Shown here: piece by piece, positions 23,475 through 33,673 of the stretch
Numbering within the stretch: position 1 is the first letter of the stretch
How the letters are laid out: every line of letters starts with the position of its first letter
Assembly: GCF_025766255.1 (NCBI RefSeq)
Contig: NW_026516693.1
Span: 186,001 to 250,000 of the forward strand
Length of the DNA: 64,000 nt
Origin: Zychaea mexicana
Lineage: Eukaryota; Mucoromycota; Mucoromycetes; Mucorales; Lichtheimiaceae
Direction of reading: 5' to 3'
Notes under the pieces: model-generated
The model's database searches: none
The model's input: only the letters and a program-made list of their open reading frames with translations
What the model was told of the DNA's origin: nothing
Position numbers and translations under genes: made by a program

Positions 23475-26021
23475 TGCTCAACAATTTAGGGCCCTATCGA
23501 ATTTAGCTCAGTTTCTTGCTACCCAAAGATTTGCCAATTATGAACATTGTAAAATAAGATACCATTACTGAATTGACACAGTAATGAAGTGTAAGTAAAG
23601 AGGACTTGAAGCCAGGAGCTCATAGCATACTACATTTATGTTGTATCTGCTGTCCTCCTACTAGTATCGTTAACGGACAGTCATCATGCATAAATAGGAT
23701 ACGAGAGGTACTACGAGGGAAGCACGAACCAGACAGGATCGCTGCATATCTTTGATAGTATATAACTTTGCTAGCTAGTGTCAATGAAAATAATATTTGA
23801 TCAAGGTGTATTGCTAACGGAAATTGCAATAAGGAAAGGATGGGCGCTCACTACTACTTACGCATCTAACGTGTGCACTCCATAATGACAGTAACAATAA
23901 AAGCTATTTTGGTGGTTTACTTGACCACCACAGTTTTTCAATCTAGAAAATTTTTCCTTTAAGTCCCTCGTCTTCTGATGAAACATCATCCGTGTTTTGC
24001 AATCCATTTGTTGTGCACCGTCGATATGGTTGGTTGTTAGTTTTGAGAAAAAAAAATTAGATCAATCTAAAAATTGAACAGGTGTCCTGCCAAGTAATTA
24101 CAAATGCAAAGTCAAGCGAGCGGCCGCATTACAAACCATCTTATGGAATTCATCAGCGATAAGACAACCTTTCTAGAGTAGTAAAAAGTATAAAGACGCG
24201 ATTTGCTAACAGCACAACTACCACTATCAATTTCATTGCTTGATACATTGTGAGCTTCATCAAAATGCGACACGATACTTGGACATCTGTCATATTGGCG
24301 AAACACACTTGTGAATATACTGATGTATGAAGGACACTGATTGTCGATGACGACACTGTGGCTCATGACCAAAGAAAAAGGGTAATCTATTACGACCTGT
24401 CAAGATGCTGCATATCTCTATTGTGATGAGTCGTCCAAACTCGCGGCGCTCAAATCGATTTGGTTCAGCTTGAGGTCAGGAGTTTGGGCGATCGATGGAA
24501 TATTTTATTACGGCGAAGCAACAGGAATTGTATTATAAGCCTATTCCCTCTGCTATTTGTCAAATGGAAAATCTGGAGGTCCACTTCTGTCCTGGTTTGA
24601 CAGGATCTCTACTAATACAGATCAGCTTTCTGATAGAAGCTGTAAAATTTATCATTCATACATTCTTGCGTATCTATACAATGTTAAAGTGAGCCTTATT
24701 TATGCTCTCCTACAGATTATTGTATGGGTAGTCATACTTCTTATATTCGCATAATTATCTCATGAGTATCCTCCTCTAGCTTTTTCTTTCTATTGCCCCG
24801 AGTTATAAAAAACTCATCATATACTTTATTAGTTTAATTATAATAAGCATGCAATATCATATGAATCGCGACATTGCGCTGTAAAAAAAAGCTCGGGCTA
24901 GTAAAACCATGCTAGTAAATGTGGAAATACGCGAGGGTAGAAAAATGCAGCCGATATCCCCGAAATGCTTACTCAGTGCTTACTCAATGCTTACCGATTG
25001 CTTAGTAATCTCCGTAAACTATGTACCAAACTGAGCATGTAGCTGATCAAAAACACATGGAATATATGTTCCGACATCGAAAACCAAACATAGAATCAGC
25101 GAAAACAAAGAAAACAATTCTTGTAAGTGTTTATTATTAAACTATTATTATAGGTCTCTCTGGATGACGGATCAATGATATTGCTATGCTTCAACTTGCA
25201 TTAATGTAATAGCTCGTTGACTGTTACTTTCATGATTTCAAGCCATATTTCTGTTAAGGTATTAAACATAGCATATAAAACGCTATTGCAAGCGACCGCA
25301 TGGATGATATCAGAAAATTTAAATTTGTAACCAGCCATTTGGCTCTCACGATACAATATAAGATAAGGTTTAGACAATGAGTAACACATTCAGTAACTGT
25401 GTATACTGTGTGAAGCCGGGGCTCGGAATCGCGCATCGAGCGCGGTGTACTTGAAAGAAATTTGCGTACCATATCGTTGCATGTGCGCTTGATCCAACTG
25501 GCCTACATACGGGCTGCTAACGGATCACAGATTTTTGGCTCCGTGTAGCATTTGCCATCATGCTCGCTATAACTGATAGTAACTTGTTTTGTGAAATGTA
25601 GCATTCAAGACTATTACTGATACACACTTGAACTGATCGGTGACTTTGGCGTATGGAAATTATTGTTATAAAACATGGGAATACAAAGCACTTCGAACAA
25701 TTATCAGTAATTTTGGTTTATGGAAATTGCTAATGGAAACGCGAGAGCACAAAATAAAATAAAGTCAGAGCGCTTACTAACTGACGTGCTGTTGTTTTGA
25801 ACAAACTCTATTAAAGATTGTTTGTTCCTAACAAAGAAAAAAAGCAACAAACAAAAAGCGAGAAATCCTTTAGTATGTAAGTGTCTTTTTCGTATAAAAA
25901 TCGGAAGTATCATCAGCTTCAACTACTTTCTTTTTGCTCGGATCATTGCTAATAAACATCACTAGAAAATAAGGGTATCTCTTCTCTGCTTTTATTTATC
26001 AGCTATACGCAACTGACAACC
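23475..26021. other. Gene-poor spacer between the inverted hydrolase pair
   Basis: About 2.5 kb of AT-rich, repeat-poor sequence. Short frames only. A minus-strand frame at 24112-24372 contains FDEAHNVS, reminiscent of a DEAH helicase motif, but no partner motifs are found. The last 100 bp should hold the promoter of copy B. Confidence 0.4.
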
Positions 26022-26861
26022 ATGCCCAGCTTCAAGAGTCAACTAACCATGACCCATATTGGGACCGCCACCACCCTTATTGAAATCGATGGCGTCACTC
26101 TTCTGACTGATCCGGTTTTCAATGATGCTCCTGCAGATTACGACCTCAGTTTCCTTCTCCCGGATGATGCTGCTAAGGAGAAATTCGGTCCTTTTGTCGC
26201 CTCGAGCATAAACGGACCTGCTTTGAAGCTCAACGAACTTCCGCCATTCGATGCCGTTCTTTTAAGCCATGAAGACCATGTGGACAACCTTGACGATTCT
26301 GGTCGCCAGCTTTTGGACGGTCGTAAGGTAATTACTACCATGGATGGCGCCAAAAACCTGCAGCCCAGACCCGGTGTCCAAGGCATCCGACCCTGGGAAC
26401 AGTTGTCGCTCAACATTGGTGGCAAGTCGTTCACAGTAACCGGTACACCCTGCAAGCATCTACCTGGCGGCGAATGCACAGGTTTCATCTTGGAGTCTTC
26501 CAACTTTGGCACTACCGATGGCAAGCCGAACGTGATATACATTTCTGGTGATACCGTCTATTTGGATGAACTGGTTTCTATTCGTGACAAGTACCATGTA
26601 TCCGTCGCCATCGTTCACCTTGGTTTAGCAACTATGCCCGCCTTCCCTGGCGTCGAGGGACCTCTTGAAATCACAATGGGTGGAGAAGATGCCGCCAAAC
26701 TTGTACGCGAACTCGATGCGGATATCATGGTGCCGATCCATTTTGAATCGTGGAAGCATTTCACAGAACACAGCGGCGAGCTGCACAAGATCTTTGAGAA
26801 AGAAGGCATGATGGACAAGGTCTGCTGGCTCACTCCCGGTCAGCCAAAGCGGGTTATTTAA
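26022..26861 (+). CDS. Metallo-beta-lactamase-fold hydrolase, copy B of inverted pair
   Basis: Single-exon protein of 279 residues, same family as copy A at 22172-23014 on the other strand. All putative metal ligands (HxxDH loop LLSHEDHVDNLD, SGDTVY, PIHFESW) are kept, so both copies look active. After about codon 50 only one amino-acid difference is seen (Met for Ile near the C-terminus), and the DNA is almost identical. Before that, differences include Thr18, Ile20, Asn34, Leu42, Phe44 and loss of one Val codon. Upstream and downstream sequences do not match copy A, so the two genes probably have separate promoters and terminators. Confidence 0.88.
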   Translation: MPSFKSQLTMTHIGTATTLIEIDGVTLLTDPVFNDAPADYDLSFLLPDDAAKEKFGPFVASSINGPALKLNELPPFDAVLLSHEDHVDNLDDSGRQLLDGRKVITTMDGAKNLQPRPGVQGIRPWEQLSLNIGGKSFTVTGTPCKHLPGGECTGFILESSNFGTTDGKPNVIYISGDTVYLDELVSIRDKYHVSVAIVHLGLATMPAFPGVEGPLEITMGGEDAAKLVRELDADIMVPIHFESWKHFTEHSGELHKIFEKEGMMDKVCWLTPGQPKRVI

Positions 26862-27297
26862 AAAATGTATTTTACGATTTAGACATACTGTCTGTCTATA
26901 GCCTACGGCTTAGACAATTATGTTAATATACATTTCCTTGTCAATAAAAGGAGCTATTATTGTGCTATTTGACGCGATCATCGTTTTTGACGAGGGCATG
27001 CACAAGAATAATCGGGTCTGTAGCTGAGCCAGCAGTAACATCAGCAATCCGTTCACCTCATAAGTTGGCTGCTGTTGTACAAATGCTTCTCAGCATATTC
27101 ACACTCGCCGGTTCCTTATTAGTTTTTTATTTCCAGGATATCCAATTCTACCGGATATTGATTAAAGGATCTTTTACTCATTAAATTGACGACCACAGGC
27201 TGCATCCGTTGAGGTATCATTAGTAATAACGATACGTACAAGCTGCTGTGGTGCTTCAGCTTAACACACAGTTTGTCCAACGGTAAATAAAGAAAAA
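26862..27297. other. Spacer between hydrolase copy B and the inverted-repeat element
   Basis: Contains AATAAA at about 26943 (possible polyadenylation signal of copy B). On the minus strand, 27115-26950 reads like eroded coding sequence (ADVTAGSATDPIILVHALV) with in-frame stops; family not recognised. Confidence 0.35.
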
Positions 27298-27468
27298 GGG
27301 AATTACTACGCGCACGCCAAAAATTGACCTCGCGCACGACATTTTTTTGGTAGTTTAGTATTCCGCAGTTGTCGTGCGCACCGTCTCTTGCACAGCCTGA
27401 AAGACCCGCGCACGACAAAATCTGATCTCGCGCAACGACAATTTTTTTGGCAGTTGTCGTTTACCTCA
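27298..27468 (+). repeat. Left terminal inverted repeat of element
   Basis: About 170 bp. It matches the reverse complement of the right arm with a few substitutions and lacks two modules present on the right. Confidence 0.8.
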
Positions 27469-27668
27469 ACGTACTCGACGATTTATGTTCTTCTTGTCTC
27501 ATATTTAAGCTCTTGTGCCTTGTCTCCGGATTTAATTGTTCTTGTTCTTCGCCCTCCAAATATTCAACAATTTGGTTGACACATTATTATCATCTTTCGT
27601 TATATATACGTCGAATATTACACTGACCGTCAAAAATAATTTTATTTGAATAGAATTACATGACAGCC

Positions 27669-27893
27669 CTAGTTCTGGCAAGTTTTGGAACACGAAACAC
27701 AGGATGTGTCTTTGCAGCCAATACCATCGTCATTGATATTAAATTGGTGAAAACACTTGGTGCACCGTCTACCCACTTTTCTATGGTCTTGGCTACGTCT
27801 TTTTGTGTTGACTAAGAAATCGTCTCGCTTGTGCTTCACTATATTATAATACTTATGTTGGCACAAAGTTGTTTGCTTGCCATTTGGATACAC
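27669..27893 (-). CDS. Cys-rich frame inside the inverted-repeat element
   Basis: A 74-codon frame in the middle of the element. The N-terminal half is basic (KHKRDDF, NTKRRSQDHRKVGRR), followed by CTKCF, then CKDTSCVSCSKTC, a C2-C-x-C pattern that could bind zinc. It may be a remnant of a transposase finger or an unrelated passenger. No family recognised; the frame could be fortuitous. Confidence 0.3.
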   Translation of the reverse strand: MYPNGKQTTLCQHKYYNIVKHKRDDFLVNTKRRSQDHRKVGRRCTKCFHQFNINDDGIGCKDTSCVSCSKTCQN

Positions 27894-27944
27894 GGTATGT
27901 TAACGTTCCAGTTACTCGGCATATATCATCATAGTTCTGTCGTG

Positions 27945-28161
27945 CGCAGGGTCTTTCAAACTGTGCGAGAGACCGTGCGCACGACAACTGCCAAAAAAAA
28001 TTGTCGTTGCGCGAGATCAGATTTGTCGTGCGCGGGTCTTTCAAACTGTGCGAGAGACGGTGCGCACGACAACTGCGGACTACTACCAAAAAAAATGTCG
28101 TGCGCGAGGTCAATTTTTGTCGTGCGCGAGGTCAATTTTTGTCGTGCGCGTAGTAATTCCC
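27945..28161 (-). repeat. Right terminal inverted repeat of element
   Basis: About 217 bp. It is the inverted copy of the left arm with one duplicated ATTGACC/CGCGCACGACA unit near the tip and one extra GTCTCTCGCACAG unit on the inner side. Confidence 0.8.
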
Positions 28162-28261
28162 AAAAAAAATAACTCTTTTTATATCGCCGGTTCTTTGTTC
28201 CACTAAAGCGCACAGAGCCGTCGCAGACAATGATCGGATCGGAACAGAGCACAGCAAGCGG

Positions 28262-28674
28262 AGCCGCATATTGAAACATCTATAACACTAATTACGATTG
28301 CGGGTGCCTCTTGTCGATCAGAGCCAGGCCATAGTTTTTCGAGCAACTCGTCGACAACACCCATGCCATTCTGGAATAAAACCAAGGTGCTGGATCGTGA
28401 TAGGTGTGGTTTGATGGATCGTACAGCTTCTGTTGCATGCTGGGTCTTAGTGGTGACAATGACAGCATCGATATGGGTGTTGTATGAAGTGTCTCCGGCT
28501 ACCATGGCATCGAATCCACTATTTCTCACGGTTTCGTCAGGTTGGTTGACACGTCGATACGTTATCTCGTTTTGACGGCTAAGGAATCCTGCAAAGAGTG
28601 ACATCGTGTTGAGAACGAAGATCTACTGCAAAGTGTCAGCCGATAGCACCAGTACCAAGGACGTGATATCGCAT
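28262..28674 (-). pseudogene. Broken 2-dehydropantoate 2-reductase (ApbA/PanE-like) fragment
   Basis: Minus-strand remnant of the NADP-binding half of a ketopantoate-reductase-family enzyme. The ATG at 28674 begins MRYHVLGTGAIG (the Rossmann GxGxxG), followed at once by a stop codon and, about 20 codons later, another stop plus a frame change. The frame then resumes with FDAMVAG, IDAVIVTTKTQHA and LVLFQNGMGVVDELL, all typical of the family. It ends after about 130 residues (PAIVISV); a full enzyme is about 300, so the C-terminal half is missing. The inverted-repeat element lies about 100 bp past the break. Neither reductase activity nor expression is expected. Confidence 0.8.
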
Positions 28675-28904
28675 TGAGGATGAAATGTCGAGAACGACGA
28701 GGGCGACGACGATGGGAAACAAGGGAAGAAAAAAGCTACGACCTTTATATCCAAAAATGAGCCACGGATTCGCTTTTATCGGCGATACCAAGCTTCGATT
28801 CCGACGTGATACGTAGGACGGCACTGCTTTGTAAATACGTCGTTTTAGTGAGCAGAACATATGAGATATACACGCCCCTGCATATGCAGGCGCCAATATA
28901 ACGA

Positions 28905-29875
28905 TACATGTATACAGAGGCTCCGTGTCCTTGAAGTGCTTATCGATCACTTTAGTCACTCCACTGATGGCTTGCTCTGGAGTAACTGGTGCCTGGCCAC
29001 CACCCATGTCTGTTTGTACGCATCCGCGGTCTATGACAGGAACCACACAATCCTCGTCGCCTAAGAAGCTGGCAAAATCCTTGATGAGCATGTTCTTTGC
29101 TGTCTTGAAAATCCGGTACGAAAGCTCGTCATTTAACGATATGTGCTTAGTACAATATATAAGCTCATAGAGCCGTGAGAATTTCTTTAAAGATAAGCAT
29201 AAAAACTTACAGCAGTTGCATAGAAGTCTTTTTTTTTCAAAAATCGATTGTAAGATAATTTATTTGGTCTCTTTGTGATTCCTGTGTTAGCAGCAGCGGA
29301 GCATATAAAGACGCGAAAGAAAGGTATGTATATACATACCGGAGGCTTGTCAGAAGCATTGTTCAATATGATTGATGCAAGAATAGAACATATTATGTTG
29401 ACAATGACATGTGTAATTCGTTTGCGCGATAACGGCCTCAGAGCTTGAGTTACGCTGAACCTTCCGCCCACGTAAATTTGAAAAGCTTAAACGTAGTTTG
29501 ATAACGGGTATGATAACATGATATTTGAGCGTAAGAATGAAAAAACGCAAAGCTTGAAAGATTCCAAGCTGAGCTCACTTGTTCAATATATCATGTCCTC
29601 ATCCACCGTATACGCCCGAGTTATTAAACAACACATTAATACCGTAAGGCGCTATTTGTTGGACTTGTTCAACTGCTTTTCTTTAAAATGGTGTGTGAAT
29701 TCTTCTGTTGTAAAGCAACTGCGTGAAACGGTCTTTCCACTCACAAGTGCTTGCAGTTACTCAGACTTGCCCAGATGACATGCATATGCGATAGCCGTGT
29801 CACCCTTATTAGGAAGCTGTTGGACAAATTCTACATTAAATCCGTATGATGCACCAGTTCCGACATACGCATAAA
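28905..29875 (-). pseudogene. Broken short-chain dehydrogenase (C-factor/CsgA-like SDR)
   Basis: Minus-strand SDR scattered over about 970 bp. In order: a Rossmann start (TGASYGFNVEFVQQL, 29870), the NNAG-like motif (FNNSGVYGG, about 29605), the middle part (FSVTQALRPLSRKR ... ILASIILNN, 29455-29345), a former intron starting GTATGT at 29340, then the active-site YRIFK (YxxxK) and GCVQTDMGGGQAPVTP to about 28910. In-frame stops follow GKSE and VYGG, and at least one frameshift separates the blocks. The order is exactly that of an intact C-factor-like SDR, so it is an old gene, not chance similarity. It lies just upstream, on the same strand, of the ketopantoate-reductase remnant. Confidence 0.78.
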
Positions 29876-32800
29876 AACATAATCGTCATCGATTTACACT
29901 TCAAGTGCAGTTGTCGAGAATTTGTATATGCGCTCCTGGTAAAAAAGAAGGTAACGTTGTATTAATTTGTCGCTTTTAAAGGAGGGTCCTTTACAAAGCT
30001 GCGTAATTTATAGCTAACAACAATCAATGTAAGCAGCTACAAATGAACGGACCCTCAATCAACGACATGACCTTTCTGCCATTCATAACCACCAACTTTT
30101 TATACCGGATAATGGGCTTGAAGAGCACATATGTAATATAAAATGGACGCATTCAGATGCGTTTGCAATATCTTGATGCTTCCTAAACAGCATTTACAGT
30201 CATTCAAAGACATGTAAAAGTAAATGTTAGAGCGCTCAAAAGCCTTATATATATTGGGAGACATATTGCCTGCTTAAAAATTTCTACAACCTCCCCAAGA
30301 GGATAATAATGACGTTAACCAGCAAATCATCAAATGTTTCGACCGCTTCGTTCAGGTTGTTTCTTTTGAAGAAAACACTAGCGTCACAATAGGCGACTAG
30401 CGCTCTTCAGGGCTCCGTCGAGTTTACCATACTGTTTTTAAGCTTCGGCACGAATGGTCAGGAACTACTCTTTGCAACGGCGTAAAGCAAGGAAGCCTGG
30501 TAATATATTTACTGACATATCTATTTCTACACACTGACCGCTTGTTAATTGTACTACTTGCAGTCAATGAACCTAATCAACTGTATGTTCTGCATCGTGG
30601 ATAACATGAAGAAAGACCTCAATTGAAAGTCTGTAAAAGAAGTGAGAATACCTCTTCCTTTTAAACGAGAGTACATCAAAGCGTATATAGCATGAACGCC
30701 GGAGCACCATATTAAGCGATCGCAATCCAGGGAATAATGAGTGCGTAGATATACGGTCGCAACCATCGGCTGCTGCCTTTTATTAAGCATTCAGTTTTGT
30801 TCTACAATTTGAGAGAACAGACAACTTCGTGTATTTGGAACGAGAAGAGTTTATTCAACAACTTTGGTAATATGTTTTATATAGTAGAGCTCTTGACAAT
30901 TGTCTAATTGCAATACTTCCATTAACTACAGGATGTATCAACAACGAGCAGTTTGCACTGCTTTAACTTTCAAAAATTTTATTCATCCAAGCCCCAAGAA
31001 GTGTAAAAAGGAGGCGGTTCTAAAAGAGAATGCAGTGCAAAGTCTAACAGGAGAATCAAACATCGTAGAATTGAAATGTCCTGATAGAATGCACATCACC
31101 AGCCCTCGTCATCTAGTTTGACAGCGCTATTACCCAATCGCAATAACAAAGTGTCCGTCCGATTTGCTAGCTCCGCAAAAGGAGCTTGCCACACCTTCGC
31201 CACCGTATACATAACAAATCAGCAACCTATAAAAAAGTGGGTCGAGCGAACTTTCAACAGAATACTCCATGGGTCGAACAGAATCCACTTTATCACTTGT
31301 AGATATCTGGTCCGCCAGGGCAAATGATGCGAGTCCTTGGCAATTTAGCAGTTACTGCTTCCCAGATCGCACACGAGCACTCATCCGTCGTTCTTAATCG
31401 TCGTTGGCATTCTGTCTTTCTTCCTTGTCATTTCTAATTGAGTTGTTCAGTCGCATCTTTTTTTTTTCTTGCGTACTCATTGAACAAGTTGGCATTCGAA
31501 ACGTACCTGTCTTTGACGCGGAGGCTGGGTGCGTGCACTGACACTTCTTCCCAAAACAAGCGGCGACAGTATCGGAGGGCACATCGGCATGGTGAAACAT
31601 ATATATAGCGTATCATAGGGTGATACATGCCGATCACTGCTGCCAACATATTTGACTTCTTGACGACGACAATCACTTACACATCTCCTTCCCCTTCCCT
31701 TTGCTTTTGTGCCAAGTTGCGTCATATGATATAAGCGGTCCATAAAATGAGCCAACCAGAGCCTTACAAATGAGAGCCAATCAAAATGATGGATTTCATT
31801 GAAGACCCGAGCGTGACGGCAAAAAATTGTCTGAATAAGAATACCAAAAAACCCCCCATCCCTCCCATTTTTTTTTCTTCTTCAGTTCCATTTACACAAA
31901 CTTTATGAAGCGCAAAGTGTTGTGTGAATCCTTGACTTGGAAAGCTATCCGCCGAGTCGAGGTGGATGTTTTAACCCGAAAGATGCTTCAACGGTAGCAA
32001 GGTTGTTGGAAGCATGCCCTAGGGCTGCATCAACGTAATACAACAACCTTGAAGTATCTTTGTGCTTAGTTGACGTTGTGGGCACACACGGCACGGGCGC
32101 CACTAGTGAATGGCGAAGGTCTCTCATTGCGTAGCGACCATTCACTACCTGCGTCTTCGATCAGGTTTTGTTGTCTTCCTGGAAAAAAGAGACAGCAGGA
32201 GTTTTTCCCCTCTTTTTCTATTGGAACTTCCTAGAAAAGAGGGTTTCTCTTTAAAATACAATAAGAAAATGACAAAAAGATAATAATCAACAAGAGAAGC
32301 TTTCTATGTTTGATTATTTTTATAACGAAAAGTTAATCTTTCGTTGGGTAATGACTTTCCAATTCACAAAGAAAGATCTCTCGCTTACTGATCGACCTTG
32401 TGAAGAAGTACTTTTGAACTTTGTTTGTGAAATGTACTATTTGAGATTTAGGATCTCTTTCAAGTGCATATAAAGCGGTGGCAACTCTTTGACACCGTGC
32501 TCTCTACGCACGGACTCTGCTATTGTTCTTGAAAGAAAGAAAAGAGGTTGCGTCCGTGTTTTTCTTTTCTGTGATGCAAGATCCGTTTGAAACAAATGAC
32601 CACCAACGGCAGCAATTGAGACACGCTTGACTTCAAGCTTGACTGACTGCTGCGGATTCGCATTGTCAAAGCTTGGTTTAAAAAGGGCTTATACGATATT
32701 TTATAACGCAAGTAGGATGCCTTTTTTCCCGCTATTCTCCGGTTTCAAAAAGTACCACTTTCCTCTTGACCATTCGTTTTTCGTAAACGGATTCCACCTT

Positions 32801-33673
32801 GTCAATGGCGTTTGAGCTTGCTTTACTTCTCCCTCGCGCTTACAGGCGAAGAATGACCCTTTTATCATTTTAGTTATCATCCTCGCATTATCTCTGTCGC
32901 GTAACCTCCATGAATAATTTAATGTGGCACGTCATGCTATACACATATACACATATACAATGCAGATTGCCAATTGCATCAGTCAGCTTATTTTTCGTGG
33001 TAAGAGTTGGCGTGGCACGAGGTATTAAAGAATGTATGAGTAAACGATGCAATAATATTATTATACGCGTGATGAATGGGGAATAGTATGAGCAGCCGAA
33101 GATGCAGAAAACCAGACCGGATCTCCCGTTTTGCTTCACAGGCAGTGTAAGCAGAAGATGGAATTTCTTTTCTCTTCATGCACGTAGTACGACATCTAAT
33201 GCCTCGATAAGAAAGATAAACTTTGAAAGGAGCATTGTGTATACTTCTGTTATACCTTATCTAAGAATGTGATACGTGACACAACAACAGATGTACTACT
33301 AGTTCGATGAACGGATAAATAGTTCAAGCAGTGATAGACAAAAAGACGTTACATATGTATAATATATAATATATATAGTGTGCTAGAAAGGGAATAATAC
33401 CATCAACAGATGTATAGAAGCAAAAGAAAGAATGAAAAAGATAACAACGGTGGTGAAAGAAAAGAAAAGACAAGGGAGTGGGGGGCTTGAAGGAGAGAGA
33501 TAACGCTTGATAATGGGGGTTTAGATGAGTGTAGTATGTATATATAATGACTTGCTGCTTTTCATGGCAGCAGCTTTGCGATGTTGAGGAGATCGTGTGT
33601 GTATGTTGAGTATGTGGGAGAGAAGAAGAGGGTTGGGATGGAATGTATACGAGAGAAAACAAATTAAAACAAA
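29876..33673. other. Gene-poor decaying region
   Basis: Nearly 3.8 kb without a supportable gene. Frames at 30900-31327 (plus), 31477-31755 (minus) and 31945-32145 (minus) have mildly protein-like composition but match nothing I know and run into stops. A TATATA stretch lies at 33360-33380, and the last 300 bp are the 3' flank of the SIS-CBS gene on the minus strand. Confidence 0.4.

Larger units (their letters stand above)
27298..28161. mobile_element. Non-autonomous DNA element with long, complex terminal inverted repeats
   Basis: Both ends begin GGGAATTACTACGCGCACG (read inward). The left arm (about 27298-27468) and right arm (about 27945-28161) are inverted copies built from shared modules: ATTGACCTCGCGCACGACA, a T7-8 GG block, CCGCAGTTGTCGTGCGCAC, a GTCTCTYGCACAG stretch, GAAAGACCCGCGCACGACA and CTCGCGCAACGACA. 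The core TGTCGTGCGCG recurs many times in both orientations. The right arm carries one extra ATTGACC module and one extra GTCTCTCGCACAG module. A-rich bases flank both ends, so a target-site duplication cannot be fixed. The central 475 bp carry one minus-strand Cys-rich frame but no transposase, so movement in trans is likely. Structure resembles foldback or MITE-type elements; superfamily unknown. Confidence 0.8.

Noticed and set aside
24112..24372. Possible DEAH-type helicase fragment (FDEAHNVS) on the minus strand
   Set aside because: No Walker A, SAT or other helicase motifs are found nearby; a five-residue match can be chance.
27298..28161. CRISPR-like array
   Set aside because: The repeats occur in both orientations with unequal spacing and form terminal inverted arms; the genome is eukaryotic.
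31945..32145. Minus-strand frame that looked like transposon coding sequence
   Set aside because: No reverse transcriptase, integrase or transposase motif could be identified, so no element is called.
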